From: Lutraria lutraria
Taxonomy: Eukaryota; Mollusca; Bivalvia; Venerida; Mactridae
NCBI GenBank assembly: GCA_964023205.1
Contig: OZ026844.1
Location: 6,198,840-6,262,839, forward strand
Length of the DNA stretch: 64,000 bases
Direction: 5' to 3'
The position numbers and the translations under genes are program-made. The notes below the pieces were generated by a model. That model was not told the DNA's origin, made no database searches, and worked only from the letters and a program-made list of their open reading frames with translations. Below are positions 24,201 to 31,884 of this stretch, in pieces; within the stretch, counting starts at the first letter, position 1; each line of letters opens with the position of its first letter.

Positions 24201-27200
24201 AAATAGAAGTCCACAAGTACGAAAGAAATAACACATTGCTTTCAGAGCAAAATAAAAGCTATTTTAGTACAAAACTAAAACATTGAGATTTACGTATGAA
24301 ATATTGAGGTAGAAAAGATTTAACTGACGTGCAAATAAAACTGATTACAATGCACGAATTAAACACGTCAAGTCAAAAGAAATCATAGACCTTCATGCTT
24401 TACGTTAAATTATATGCAACATAACCTTCAGATGCATCACTTTGTACAATTAATCACAATTATAAGTACAACTTGATGATAATATAAAGACTTTTCTTCT
24501 GATTTGTGTTTTATCATAGAATCATTTTGGTAAATATTTATTAGAAGGCATGAATATATACGTAGAGTTGTTAGGTCCGACATATACAATAACTAATGAA
24601 TTTATTGATAATTAACATACAATTGTATTTCTGATGAAATACTAGCAATTGATATATAGGTGTACTATAAATACTTGCCCCACTTGCTATCTTCTGTGTA
24701 ATGGTTGGAGCTGTTAATCGCGGGAAATAATGCTGAAGTTCAGTTTTCTTTGCCAAATTCATGACATACAAATGTGTGGTAAATAAAAAGTTATCAACAG
24801 CAGTACCATCACATGTTGCTTTGAATTCTATTGACCTGAATTGTGTAAAATTGCATAAACAAATGTAATTCTTGTCAAAACATGCAACAGCGCCAATCAA
24901 GCGATTCATTGTTGATGATACATATTCGGAGTCTAATTACGTCTACTTAAACTAAATGGTCATTTTATCAGGTAAGTTATCATTGCCCATATATATAAGT
25001 ATTATCATAAGTAGTATATAACGACCTACAAAACTGCCAAATCGGCATATATAATCATAACGATGGAGGTAGTATCTAGGTCAGTAATACTAGTATTATA
25101 CTACACTAAAATATGCAAGAATGTTTTCTCCCATTTTATTCATATACTTAAATAAGAAAATCATATGAAAATGATTTCGTAAATTTCTAGCCGATCACTG
25201 AGCGCTAAATATTTTTTGCTAAACTCTGTAAGATTATATGCCATACAACATGTTATGGGATTAATGATAAAAAGGAAGTTTTTCTTACCTGGTTAAAGAA
25301 AATCTAACAATGGTAACATCTAAACTTGTTGCATTTTTACATATTTCTCCAGAAATGAAATCGAATAGAAGTTTTTGTATATATGCGGGTGTATAGTTGA
25401 CGTTTACATTTGTTGAACTAGGCGGTATCCTTATCGTAAGTACATCTGTAAGTATTGCATGCATAAAGTACGTCATTTGTTCAAGAAGCATTGATCAGAA
25501 CATTGAGCAGATGTGATCAATTTGAGACTTAGCATACATAACAATATTAGTTAAATCAGATAGTTTTATTAAAACATTTAGTTTGATAATCGTTATAATT
25601 TTTCATTCAATTATACCTTTTAAATAAGTATATATTCGCGTGGATTTGTATGTCGAAAAAAGCGCTGATTATATGGTTTAAAATTTATTTGTGGGTTAAA
25701 TGACGTACATATTAGTTTTCTACAAACGGAATATTTTATTTCGAAATTCATTATTTACAAATCATGCAAACTGTTATTCAATGTATTTGACCCTTTTTAT
25801 TAAATGTTTGAAACGTATTAACATGCATCGTGGAACTTTTACTTTTATTGGAACTGCTGGAAAATCTATTCAATCAATAAAATACTTTTTATTTCAGTAA
25901 AACTGCCCCAAAGTAAACAAAACATCGGATTAATTAATTGGTAAGTTTAGATAAGAGATTATCTGACTATGCGGGTTTAGGTTAAAATTTTCTGCAAGAT
26001 TCTCAGAATGGAGTCAATTATTTAATATAAGAATCGAATTATTTTAAATTATTTTAGAGGTACTGTACTGTATACCTTGATTTTTACATGAAGGAATTAA
26101 CTCCGCTGTATGATGACTATTACATACATGAAAGTTATCATGTGGTAAACATTGTTGACTACAATCATTTCCCATGTATCCATCTTGACACCAAACACGG
26201 ATAGAAACATCTAAGCTGTATAATACAAAAAAAGTAAAACCATCTTTTGTACTAGTTAACAATTAACGAATGCTTGTAAAATTAATTAAAATATGTACTT
26301 ATTATGATAATTATTATTCATAAAAAACTCATTATTGAGTAATGACATACATTCATAAAAATATACAACAAGATAATGGACTTTTTACAACAAACGGCAT
26401 TGGCATATGTTCAGTTATAAAACTCAAACATGTATTTCAAACGTGCATAAGTTCATTTATTTTCATCATGGAGAATAAATTAGAAAGCCAAACAAATGAT
26501 ACAAATGCTGCATTCATTTAAAACTGAATATTACGTCACTGACATGATTTTCAAAGCTAGTGTTGTTGTAAAGTGTTTGTTTTTTAAATCTATATTAGAA
26601 CTGAAGACAAAATAGAAACATTTCTATATCGTCTCTGTATTTCTTAGTGTACGAATATATAACCTACCAAATTATAATGTAACTTTCAGCGAAAGATATT
26701 TTTTTAATAATTGGTTTTCAGAATTCAATGTTCACTTGCATACAATGTTTTACCTGACATAGCTTTGTACTGTGAACCTCTGACTTGTTGACTGTTCATA
26801 ACTTGAGCTTACATTGAGTGATGTTGTCATGGTGAGGTTATCAATAAGTTCCTGTCTACGTGAAGAATCATAATCCATCAAATTAATCACATAGTCTATA
26901 GGACCCTGTAATAATACAATCAGTAAGTAATTATTAAACTATTTAGGACTGGATAATGATGTTTAGACCTACCGTTTACATAAAAAATATCATATTATTC
27001 AAGTCAACCATTCAATTCCGACTTCGAATGGAATTCATGAAAACATTATTTTTTCTTGGACGATCCATGAATAGTTCGCATAACTATTTCGTTAGCACGG
27101 GTTATTTTCAAAATTTTGTTAAACATAATAAACAGCAAACAGACCTTTGGTATTCTGCTAAGTGTTATGAATAACTAAATCAATTTCAAAGACACCATGG

Positions 27201-29132
27201 ACAATAAAATATGTAAGCGGTTTTACCGAGTGCCATTCATTCCATGTAAATGTAAACACAAGTCGATTGTTGTAAGATGTTGTGTAGGAATTTTTGTCTG
27301 TAAGTCTGGTGGTAGGACTGTTGTACATTGGTCCATTACATCCACGTGTTGATAATCTGAATTAAACAAAACGTTAGCGCATTCAGTTGAACATATTGCT
27401 AATTCTATAAATAGGATATATACGACCGTATCATGTCTTAACTATATGGCGGCAGCTCATTAGTAGCACGAGACGCTAAATTATACTACTATTGTAAGCA
27501 AAATAAATATAATAATAGGTTGTACAGTTTCGCCCTTTTTTCTTACATTTTTCATTTTTATGAAATTTAAATGATTTTTATGAGTTGTTGGTTAATCATT
27601 GACTGTATATTTTCCTTGGAAAGTTTGAATATATGAATCTCATACTACAAGTGTTCTTAACAACGCATATTGAACAGTGCTTTGCAATGTTTAGAACTAC
27701 GAAGAAATATACAACTCGCCTCAAGTACTTAGTATTAAGATTTTGTACATAAGAAAAGGAAGTGTCAAACTTTGTTATAATATGACCTTTATGCACAGCT
27801 GATATATTGCAATAATCCCAATAATCAATAAAGATGATCATGACCATTCAATGAGCGTTAATATAGAAATAATACATAGCAATACATTCAATCTACTTAC
27901 CCTCCAAGACAGATAACAAAACTTGTATCACATTGTTGTGGACAATTCACAGTCTGAGAGTCAGCATCGCAACATTTTCTTGATGAATGAAAGTTTGTTC
28001 CATGATATGATGTACCAGTTGGATTGTCAAATTGTAAAATCTCTAACTCTACATTAACATGTCCATTAGAAGCAAAAATCACCTGAATACGTAAATGGTA
28101 ATGGAAGTAAATAAATAAAGGTTTACTCATTGTTCTTACACATCATTATCGTGCGGTGTTATTAACCTGTCAAAGCTGAATAATTATACTGTCGATTCAA
28201 GCATTTGTTATTAGCTTCGATGTGATTCGATAAATTTCGTAAGTTATACGATAATATTCGTTAAACCGGTTGCTGAATCACGGTACGTGTATTGAAAATA
28301 ATAAATCTTACGGAACGTTCCCTTGTCGTAAAATAAACTATCGACTGTGGTATAGTGCGATTTTATTAACCTGTCAAAGCTGCATAATTATACGGTCAGT
28401 GGTTGCATTTATGTTTAGCTTCGGTGAGGTTCGATTACTTACGTAAGTTATACAATCATTTACGTTTTACCGTTGTTTAAACACGTTGATTGGAACATTC
28501 CATAACGGTAAAATAAACGAAAACTATCGACTGTGAAACGAAACTAAAAATATTCGCAACCAGTAACCATGTAATTATTCAGGTTTGACAGGTTAATAAA
28601 ATCGTACTATACACGATGTATACCAATAAACACATTATATATATATGTGATGAACATACTGCTATACATGGGAAAATATTTGTTCGATTTTGTTAATATC
28701 TTATTTACATGTACTTCCTAGGGCATTTTGGTGTTTGTACTTAGTTAAGAGATCATACAAAGATGTTTATTCATCAAGTTAGCAGCAATTCCCATGAATA
28801 TGAATTGAAAATTAACGACAAACTAATAGAATTCTTAGTGACTGTTAAAAGTACGAGTGATAACAATATAGTGTTCATGGTATAAGTCAGTCGGAAGAAA
28901 AAGTTGTAGAATAATTGAGCGTCTTTGGTATGCTTATAACGTTACGTTTGTTCAAAAGTAATTTAGGCATACACGAATAAAACACTAGAATCATTCAAAA
29001 ACTAATGTTTATGCAATGATTAAAACAAGAACTAGTATTAAATGCATCAATTTAAATACAGTATTCTTAACTCATTACCTTGACCAATGCGGCGAACACT
29101 ACACATTTCTGTAAAAGTCTCCCAACACCCAT
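10008..29132 (-). CDS. Gene B: secreted MNNL-DSL-EGF-ZP protein (Notch-ligand-like head, zona pellucida tail)
   Basis: Sixteen exons can be joined with consistent splice phases: 29079-29132, 27901-28082, 27227-27356, 26754-26905, 26076-26215, 25289-25445, 24679-24835, 23755-23867, 23095-23212, 21937-22076, 20832-20953, 17677-18068, 13012-14371, 12054-12256, 10949-11343, 10008-10209. The sum is 4017 bases, about 1338 residues plus stop. Domain order is signal peptide, MNNL-like region, DSL-like domain, second head region, full DSL, about 14 EGF repeats (mostly D-[IV]-[DN]-E-C calcium-binding type) and a ten-cysteine ZP domain. No hydrophobic segment or GPI-type tail follows the ZP domain, so the product should be secreted. 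All introns read as GT-AG except the one after 24679, which appears to be GC-AG. MNNL, DSL and EGF in this order is the layout of Delta/Jagged ligands; ZP modules normally mediate filament assembly. Function is inferred from domains only. Neighbours A and C are paralogs in the same orientation. Confidence 0.85.
10857..10927. repeat. Small inverted repeat next to the gene B ZP exon donor
   Basis: tgtcagggacagtata and tatagtgtccctgaca form the arms of a hairpin about 20 bases 3' of the exon 15 donor. The right arm is also present at the same position in gene A (positions 1-32), so the structure is inherited from before the duplication. Confidence 0.55.
11391..11870. mobile_element. Possible MITE in gene B intron 14
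   Basis: A segment absent from gene A that begins gggctggggcaagaatccga and ends catagatccacagccc, so the ends can pair over gggctg. It is rich in gattcg/cgaatc repeats. The short termini resemble hAT-type non-autonomous elements, but I cannot see a clean target duplication. Confidence 0.35.
12806..12990. mobile_element. MITE-like element in gene B intron, orthologous to 2540-2730
   Basis: Ends are tacagtcaacact and caggtttgactgta, an imperfect inverted repeat, with internal cgaataaaggccaccc. It sits between the EGF exon and the ZP-N exon exactly as in gene A. Confidence 0.5.
13012..14371 (-). CDS. Gene B exon 13: large single exon of tandem EGF repeats
   Basis: A 1360-base exon (phase 0 in, phase 1 out) holding the rest of a split EGF (VCGNHS) and ten further EGF repeats, most opening D-[IV]-[DN]-E-C. 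Most repeats end W-[ST]-G-x-N-C-[ST] or similar, which makes many N-C-S/T glycosylation sequons. After the last EGF comes a short Ser/Thr/Pro-rich linker ending GIPI before a gtgagt donor. Packing all repeats into one exon differs from the one-EGF-per-exon pattern common in such genes. The gene A exon at 2754-4113 has exactly the same length. Confidence 0.9.
14870..15180 (+). repeat. Dispersed gctcacc-type repeat fragment, intron 12 of gene B
   Basis: Contains atcgctcaccagaaaaaaga, then two runs of aaatcaagtga-c-ccc...gaacatacttggtagaggtt type, as in the fuller copy at 52150-53110. Confidence 0.5.
15250..15502 (+). pseudogene. Tc1/mariner-type transposase C-terminal relic
   Basis: The frame ending at 15502 encodes DWPARSPDLNPIEHDWDMLQ followed by a helix-rich tail ending CQAVFDARGHLSRY. 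The W-P-A-x-S-P-D-L-N-P-I-E motif carries the last two catalytic positions of Tc1-like DDE transposases. Everything upstream (DNA-binding domain and first Asp) is missing, so this is a 5'-truncated dead copy within intron 12 of gene B. No stop interrupts the remaining part. Confidence 0.8.
15503..16840. other. Intron 12 sequence without features
   Basis: AT-rich intronic DNA. A short block near 15598 (tccttatcaaattttgag) recurs near 30350. Nothing else was recognised. Confidence 0.5.
16860..17065 (+). repeat. SINE-like repeat fragment
   Basis: Carries gtgtgaccttgaccttgga, then ggacggacggac and a GC-rich end cccctccttcgggtgcataa. This order is typical of tails of repeats found in molluscan DNA, though the family name is not certain to me. 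Confidence 0.4.
17469..17648. mobile_element. 180-bp MITE with perfect 15-bp terminal inverted repeats
   Basis: Ends are tacagtacaacctct and agaggttgtactgta, exact reverse complements. The interior repeats gaggttgttgctct and gaggttgtagctct motifs several times. It lies 28 bases 3' of the exon 12 donor of gene B. A diverged fragment of the same family is at 18960-19080. Confidence 0.75.
17677..18068 (-). CDS. Gene B exon 12: three EGF repeats and the start of a fourth
   Basis: Starts with the last part of DSL2, then EGF units opening DINEC, DIDEC and DRNEC, and ends on DIDECQLK, so the fourth EGF is split with exon 13. The second unit carries an extra cysteine in SSATNC. CKHGGTC and CKNGGVC show the C2-to-C3 spacing used for O-fucose sites in EGF repeats (the first with Thr before C3). 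The first half of the exon (17860-18068) is almost identical to gene C, whereas the second half is not. Confidence 0.85.
18960..19080. repeat. Fragment of the 17469-17648 MITE family
   Basis: gttgttgagaggttgttgct, gaagaggtt and ggaaggttgttgcc match the interior of the MITE at 17469. The terminal repeats are not recognisable. Confidence 0.45.
19823..19893 (+). tRNA. tRNA-like sequence (probable SINE head or tRNA pseudogene)
   Basis: Acceptor arms gcccgat/atcgggt pair, the D-arm region reads agctcagtttgcagagc (box A-like) and the T arm contains ggattcgagcc (box B). The anticodon stem does not pair well, so a functional tRNA is unlikely. It lies in an intron of gene B, 270 bases from a similar sequence. 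Confidence 0.5.
20093..20167 (+). tRNA. Second tRNA-like sequence (probable SINE head or tRNA pseudogene)
   Basis: aagctcagttggtagagct is a good box A; gcgggttaagccccgc is a T arm with a changed box B (ttaag in place of ttcga). The anticodon arm tctgacttgcaagcagga gives an ambiguous loop (TGC or GCA). One acceptor pair is mismatched. Best read as a tRNA-derived element. Confidence 0.45.
20712..20812. repeat. Perfect-looking 100-bp hairpin close to the DSL2 exon
   Basis: Arms ataagcctaaaactgtccat... and its near complement ...atggacagttttcggcttat flank a second palindrome ggcgctacgcgcc. It begins about 20 bases 3' of the exon 11 donor of gene B on the transcribed strand. Probably a small fold-back element; its transcript would form a strong stem beside the splice donor. 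Confidence 0.65.
20832..20953 (-). CDS. Gene B exon 11: second DSL domain
   Basis: The exon reads IKFLIWCVQAYSGDRCQHYC and then ECNKDGYSVCKPG. The sixth cysteine comes from exon 12 (YHTSSC). The full pattern of six cysteines ending C-x-P-G-Y-x-x-x-x-C, directly followed by EGF repeats, is the DSL-EGF junction seen in Notch ligands. Entry phase 2, exit phase 1. The gene C counterpart at 60739-60860 keeps every cysteine. Confidence 0.75.
20954..21936. other. Gene B intron 10 sequence
   Basis: About 1 kb of AT-rich intron. A loose repetition of acatttat / tgtgtac-containing phrases occurs near 20935-21250 (diverged internal repeats). No gene or clear element was seen. Confidence 0.4.
21937..25445 (-). 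CDS. Gene B exons 6-10: second, divergent head region before DSL2
   Basis: Exons 25289-25445, 24679-24835, 23755-23867, 23095-23212, 21937-22076. Together they code for about 228 residues between the two DSL domains. Exon 8 contains [16 protein letters not shown] then SCSVHINMC, which loosely recalls the cysteine end of an MNNL domain. Exon 9 contains [17 protein letters not shown], and exon 10 ends EMILSDNTH. Gene C repeats all five exons with the same phases (61217-63710). I do not recognise exons 6 and 7 as any domain. A duplicated but diverged MNNL/C2 unit is one reading; a family-specific domain is another. Confidence 0.65.
22340..22580 (-). repeat. Dispersed repeat copy, minus orientation, intron 9 of gene B
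   Basis: Contains cacatatgaggatgctatcc, agctagctta, tggttgttcgtgtgacgtaa and aaacaccag, which are complements of the landmarks of the repeat at 7806-8010. Confidence 0.5.
23460..23640 (-). repeat. Dispersed repeat copy, minus orientation, intron 8 of gene B
   Basis: tcatatgtgaggacgctttc, cagcaagctgacggaagg and tgctgttggtgcaacattaa identify it as another copy of the 7806-8010 family. Confidence 0.5.
26076..26215 (-). CDS. Gene B exon 5: first DSL-like domain, incomplete cysteine set
   Basis: The exon encodes IRVWCQDGYMGNDCSQQC followed by two more cysteines, in the spacing of a DSL domain (C, then Y-x-G-x-x-C-x-x-x-C). Five cysteines are visible. The sixth, which in DSL domains follows a G-W motif, is missing, and exon 6 begins DVLTIRIPP with no cysteine near. 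It is either a degenerate DSL domain or one that pairs differently. Entry phase 2, exit phase 1. Confidence 0.65.
26754..28082 (-). CDS. Gene B exons 2-4: Notch-ligand N-terminal (MNNL/C2-like) domain
   Basis: Exons 27901-28082, 27227-27356 and 26754-26905. Exon 2 reads with VELEILQFDNPTG, a CC pair, then CPQQCDTSFVICL. This matches the MNNL signature of Delta/Jagged proteins (hydrophobic strand, F-x-N-x-x-G, CC, C-x-x-x-C-D-T-x-F-x-V-C-L). Exon 3 has one cysteine and ends in FTFTWNEWHS. Exon 4 begins GPIDYVINLMDYDSS and continues with an ELIDNLTM segment, like the acidic D-D-S loop of the ligand C2 fold. Phases are 2, 0 and 2. In known Notch ligands this region contacts the receptor and lipid; that role here is inference. 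Confidence 0.75.
28150..28612. mobile_element. MITE(s) with attaacctgtcaaa terminal repeats in intron 1 of gene B
   Basis: gattttattaacctgtcaaa at 28358 and its complement at the right end (ggtttgacaggttaataaaa, near 28600) make a roughly 260-bp element with about 40-bp imperfect inverted ends. A third copy of the terminus at 28157 shows an adjacent partial or nested element. The interior has paired cgactgtg/tcgactgtg and cgattac-like segments and no coding frame. Confidence 0.6.
29079..29132 (-). CDS. Gene B exon 1: signal-peptide start
   Basis: The exon encodes 18 residues beginning MGVGRLLQKC, followed by a hydrophobic stretch, and ends at AAG before a gtaatg donor (phase 0). Joined to exon 2 the hydrophobic run continues (ALVK then VIFASNG), giving a plausible secretion signal split across the first intron. 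The start was chosen because it is the first ATG in frame, and because the same exon with the same length and donor occurs 5' of gene A at 5615-5668. Confidence 0.75.
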
Positions 29133-29330
29133 TATGTGCGTGTCATACGAAATTAAACATACAAAAATATGTATGATAGTTATATGAGCGTACAAATATT
29201 AAAATTTAAAACGTTATCTTATGTCAAATCAGTCGAGATTAGATTATCGCAATTTACAAACAAGACAAGAAATATAATATCTTCATCCGATGACCCATTT
29301 TATAAGTACATGTAAGTTCTTATTCTGAAT
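29133..29330 (-). promoter_or_regulatory. Upstream region of gene B, duplicated with gene A
   Basis: Homologous to 5669-5960, with the same block order. Conservation between paralogs marks it as the likely promoter and 5' UTR. No element within it can be assigned from sequence alone. Confidence 0.5.
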
Positions 29331-29409
29331 CTGTTATCAATACGTGGTGGCCCTACACCTGATATAGTATAAATGTACTCATACTCATGAGTTATCTCCC
29401 TTCTTTAGC

Positions 29410-29700
29410 CCACCAGAGCACAAAGTGAGTGTGAATGTGAGCTATTGTGATCGCGTGATGTCCGTCGTCCGTGCGTCTGTCTGTCTGTCATATTTCGTGT
29501 CTAGTCAATAACTTAATGATATATAGATTGATTTGCAAATAACTTGATACAAGTGTTAACCACATTATGACAGCGGCATGCAAGACCCAAACCCATGGCA
29601 TAAAGTTCAAGTCTATATTATACAGGATTCGGTTACCTGTAAGCTCTAAATATGACCTTGACATTTGAGGTAGGGACGTTGGAGTTGCGCGCGACACCTC
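29410..29700. repeat. Fragment of gctcacc-type dispersed repeat
   Basis: agcccaccagagcacaaagt, gagctattgtgatcgc and gtccgtcgtccgtgcgtctg resemble, in reverse order, the end of the element at 52150-53110. Confidence 0.4.
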
Positions 29701-29739
29701 TTGCTAATATATTGAACACACACGCTAATTATAATGGAT

Positions 29740-31095
29740 CAAATCGTTAAAGGAACATTAAATTACGGTTCAACATACCACCCCAAAGAAATCGTTCAAG
29801 CCGTTAATATTGCTTGCTGATTGCCGGATAAAGTTTTGTTGGTGAAGTGACATCACGCATGGACTGTCATAAATTTGCAGTTCGCGGTTGTTGCCGCGTT
29901 GTGTGCTGTTTTGGAGTTTCAGTTTGAGCTATTCCTGTTTGTAGCGAGCCATTCTCAGAGATGTGGCATTTTGTTCAGTATTTGATGAAGCAAACTATTG
30001 TTTTCTTAACAGCAAGAGAGTTTTGGTGGAAGTAATTCGCAACCTCACGACTGCGTGAATATCACAACACAAAGCGTGCATGAATCGTTGTACGGAACGT
30101 TCCGGACATATAGAACTCCATCCGAGTGTATCGGAACTATACTACACAAAATGTGATAAGGATCATTTATTCAGTGTTTGAATAGTCCATACATACAAAT
30201 ATATAATACGCAGATATGCTGCAATGGTCATTATTTGTTGTGCTTTTTGGAACAGGCGTATTGTGCTTGCATGACCAACTTTTAATCAAAACTAATCAAC
30301 AGTAGCATTAAAACTAAGAAGCAACAACTACAGGCAATATCGCAATTAATCCTTATCAAATTTTGAGTACTATATATGCCGAACATGTCCGAAATGTGCC
30401 CGCAGAAAATACTTGATTAATGAAGTTGGGTTGTAAATAATGTATATTGTAGCACCCATGTCATTGTCAGCCATTTCTCGTCCGCCTATTTTGTGCCGTG
30501 AAACCGCCTATTTTGTGCCGTTTTACTCGAATCACCCGTTCCCGACAGAACAATATGATCACGTTCGGAACCGACGATTCGTGCACCCCCAAGTAGCACA
30601 AAAAATACCGTAAAAGATTTTGCATGTGTCGAGTTGATATTGGGACGGTTTTATCGTATGGAATACACGAGGGGATTGGTTTGACAAAATCGGAATAAAA
30701 GAAGAAAGGGAATAATGTTTCAATGTGTACAGCTTCAGTATATAACTAGCTGTTGAATAATTGATTACATAATAATATTACTCAATGTTATGAGTCGGAT
30801 ACCTAAGCTAAACTAATCGTTTGTCATTTAAAAGTGAAAGTGTTTCTCGTTGAGTACGCTTATATTCACTCATTAGATGATAAATTTCACCGGCATGTAG
30901 CACCTTAAAATATTTATGAAACGGAGATCAAACGTATATGATATGATAATATTGATCAGTCATACATTATGCAACATTGATGTCAATTTCAACTTTATGA
31001 CAAAATATCCAGCGTAGTATTGAAATGATAATCATGTGGGTCGCGTCGCAAAAAGTGGCTTCAACTTTTTTCAGGCCAGTGTGGGCCCTGAATCA
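29740..31095. other. Intergenic sequence upstream of gene B
   Basis: No exon or element recognised. A local duplication of cgcctattttgtgccgt occurs at about 30482-30525, and a block near 30350 (tccttatcaaattttgagta) is shared with 15598. Confidence 0.45.
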
Positions 31096-31105
31096 CTACC
31101 AAGTT

Positions 31106-31452
31106 GAAATACGTCACACAGGAAACACGTCACATGAAATACGTCACACAGGAAATACGTCACAGGAAATACGTCACACAGGAAATACATCACAGAAAGA
31201 CCGTCACACAGGAAATACATCACAGAAAGACCGTCACACAGGATATACGTCACGGGAAATACGTCACAGGAAATACGTCACAGGAAATACGTCACTGGAA
31301 ATACGTTACAGGAAATAAGTCACAGGAAAAACGTCACACAGGAAGTAAGTCACACAGGAAATACGTCACAGGATATTCGTCACAAAGGAAATATGTCACA
31401 AGGGAAATACGCCACAGGAAATGCGTCACACAGGAAATACGTCACACAGGAA
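31106..31452. repeat. Minisatellite built on cacaggaaatacgt
   Basis: Irregular tandem array of units such as acgtcacacaggaaat and acgtcacaggaaat (14 to 16 bases) with substitutions. Reading frames through it come from the repeat and are not genes. Nearly every unit carries acgtcac, a CRE half-site on the reverse strand. Confidence 0.85.
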
Positions 31453-31884
31453 GTCGTATTCCATTACTTAATATAATGAACGTATGTTTCTATTCAATGC
31501 TTGAAAAATTAAAATATAAAACACACGATATCTGACCACAATATTCACTTGACTATCATTATTGTTCATAACATTTGCAAATAATTGCATTTTTTTGTGT
31601 CAAAAACTCGAACTTATGTCGAGATAGTCTTAGTATTTGTCAGAAAAATGCCCCTGCTTAACTGCCTATATATTTTCCTTTTTTCCGTTTAAAGTATCAC
31701 AAATCTCAGCAGTGCGTCACGCTATTATACTAGTAATTAATTGACAAACATTTATTATTATAATTTACTTAATTCCCTCCCCCCTTTTACAGAAACACAA
31801 CCCAACTCATGCAATCACATCAGTAGCCACCGTAGTCGATGTTTGTATGTTTGTTTGAGTTTTCCACCCATGTTTTCAACAGTC

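Noticed and set aside
31025..31535. Frames with HTGNTSQ or RHRKYVT repeats
   Set aside because: Read-through of the cacaggaaatacgt minisatellite.
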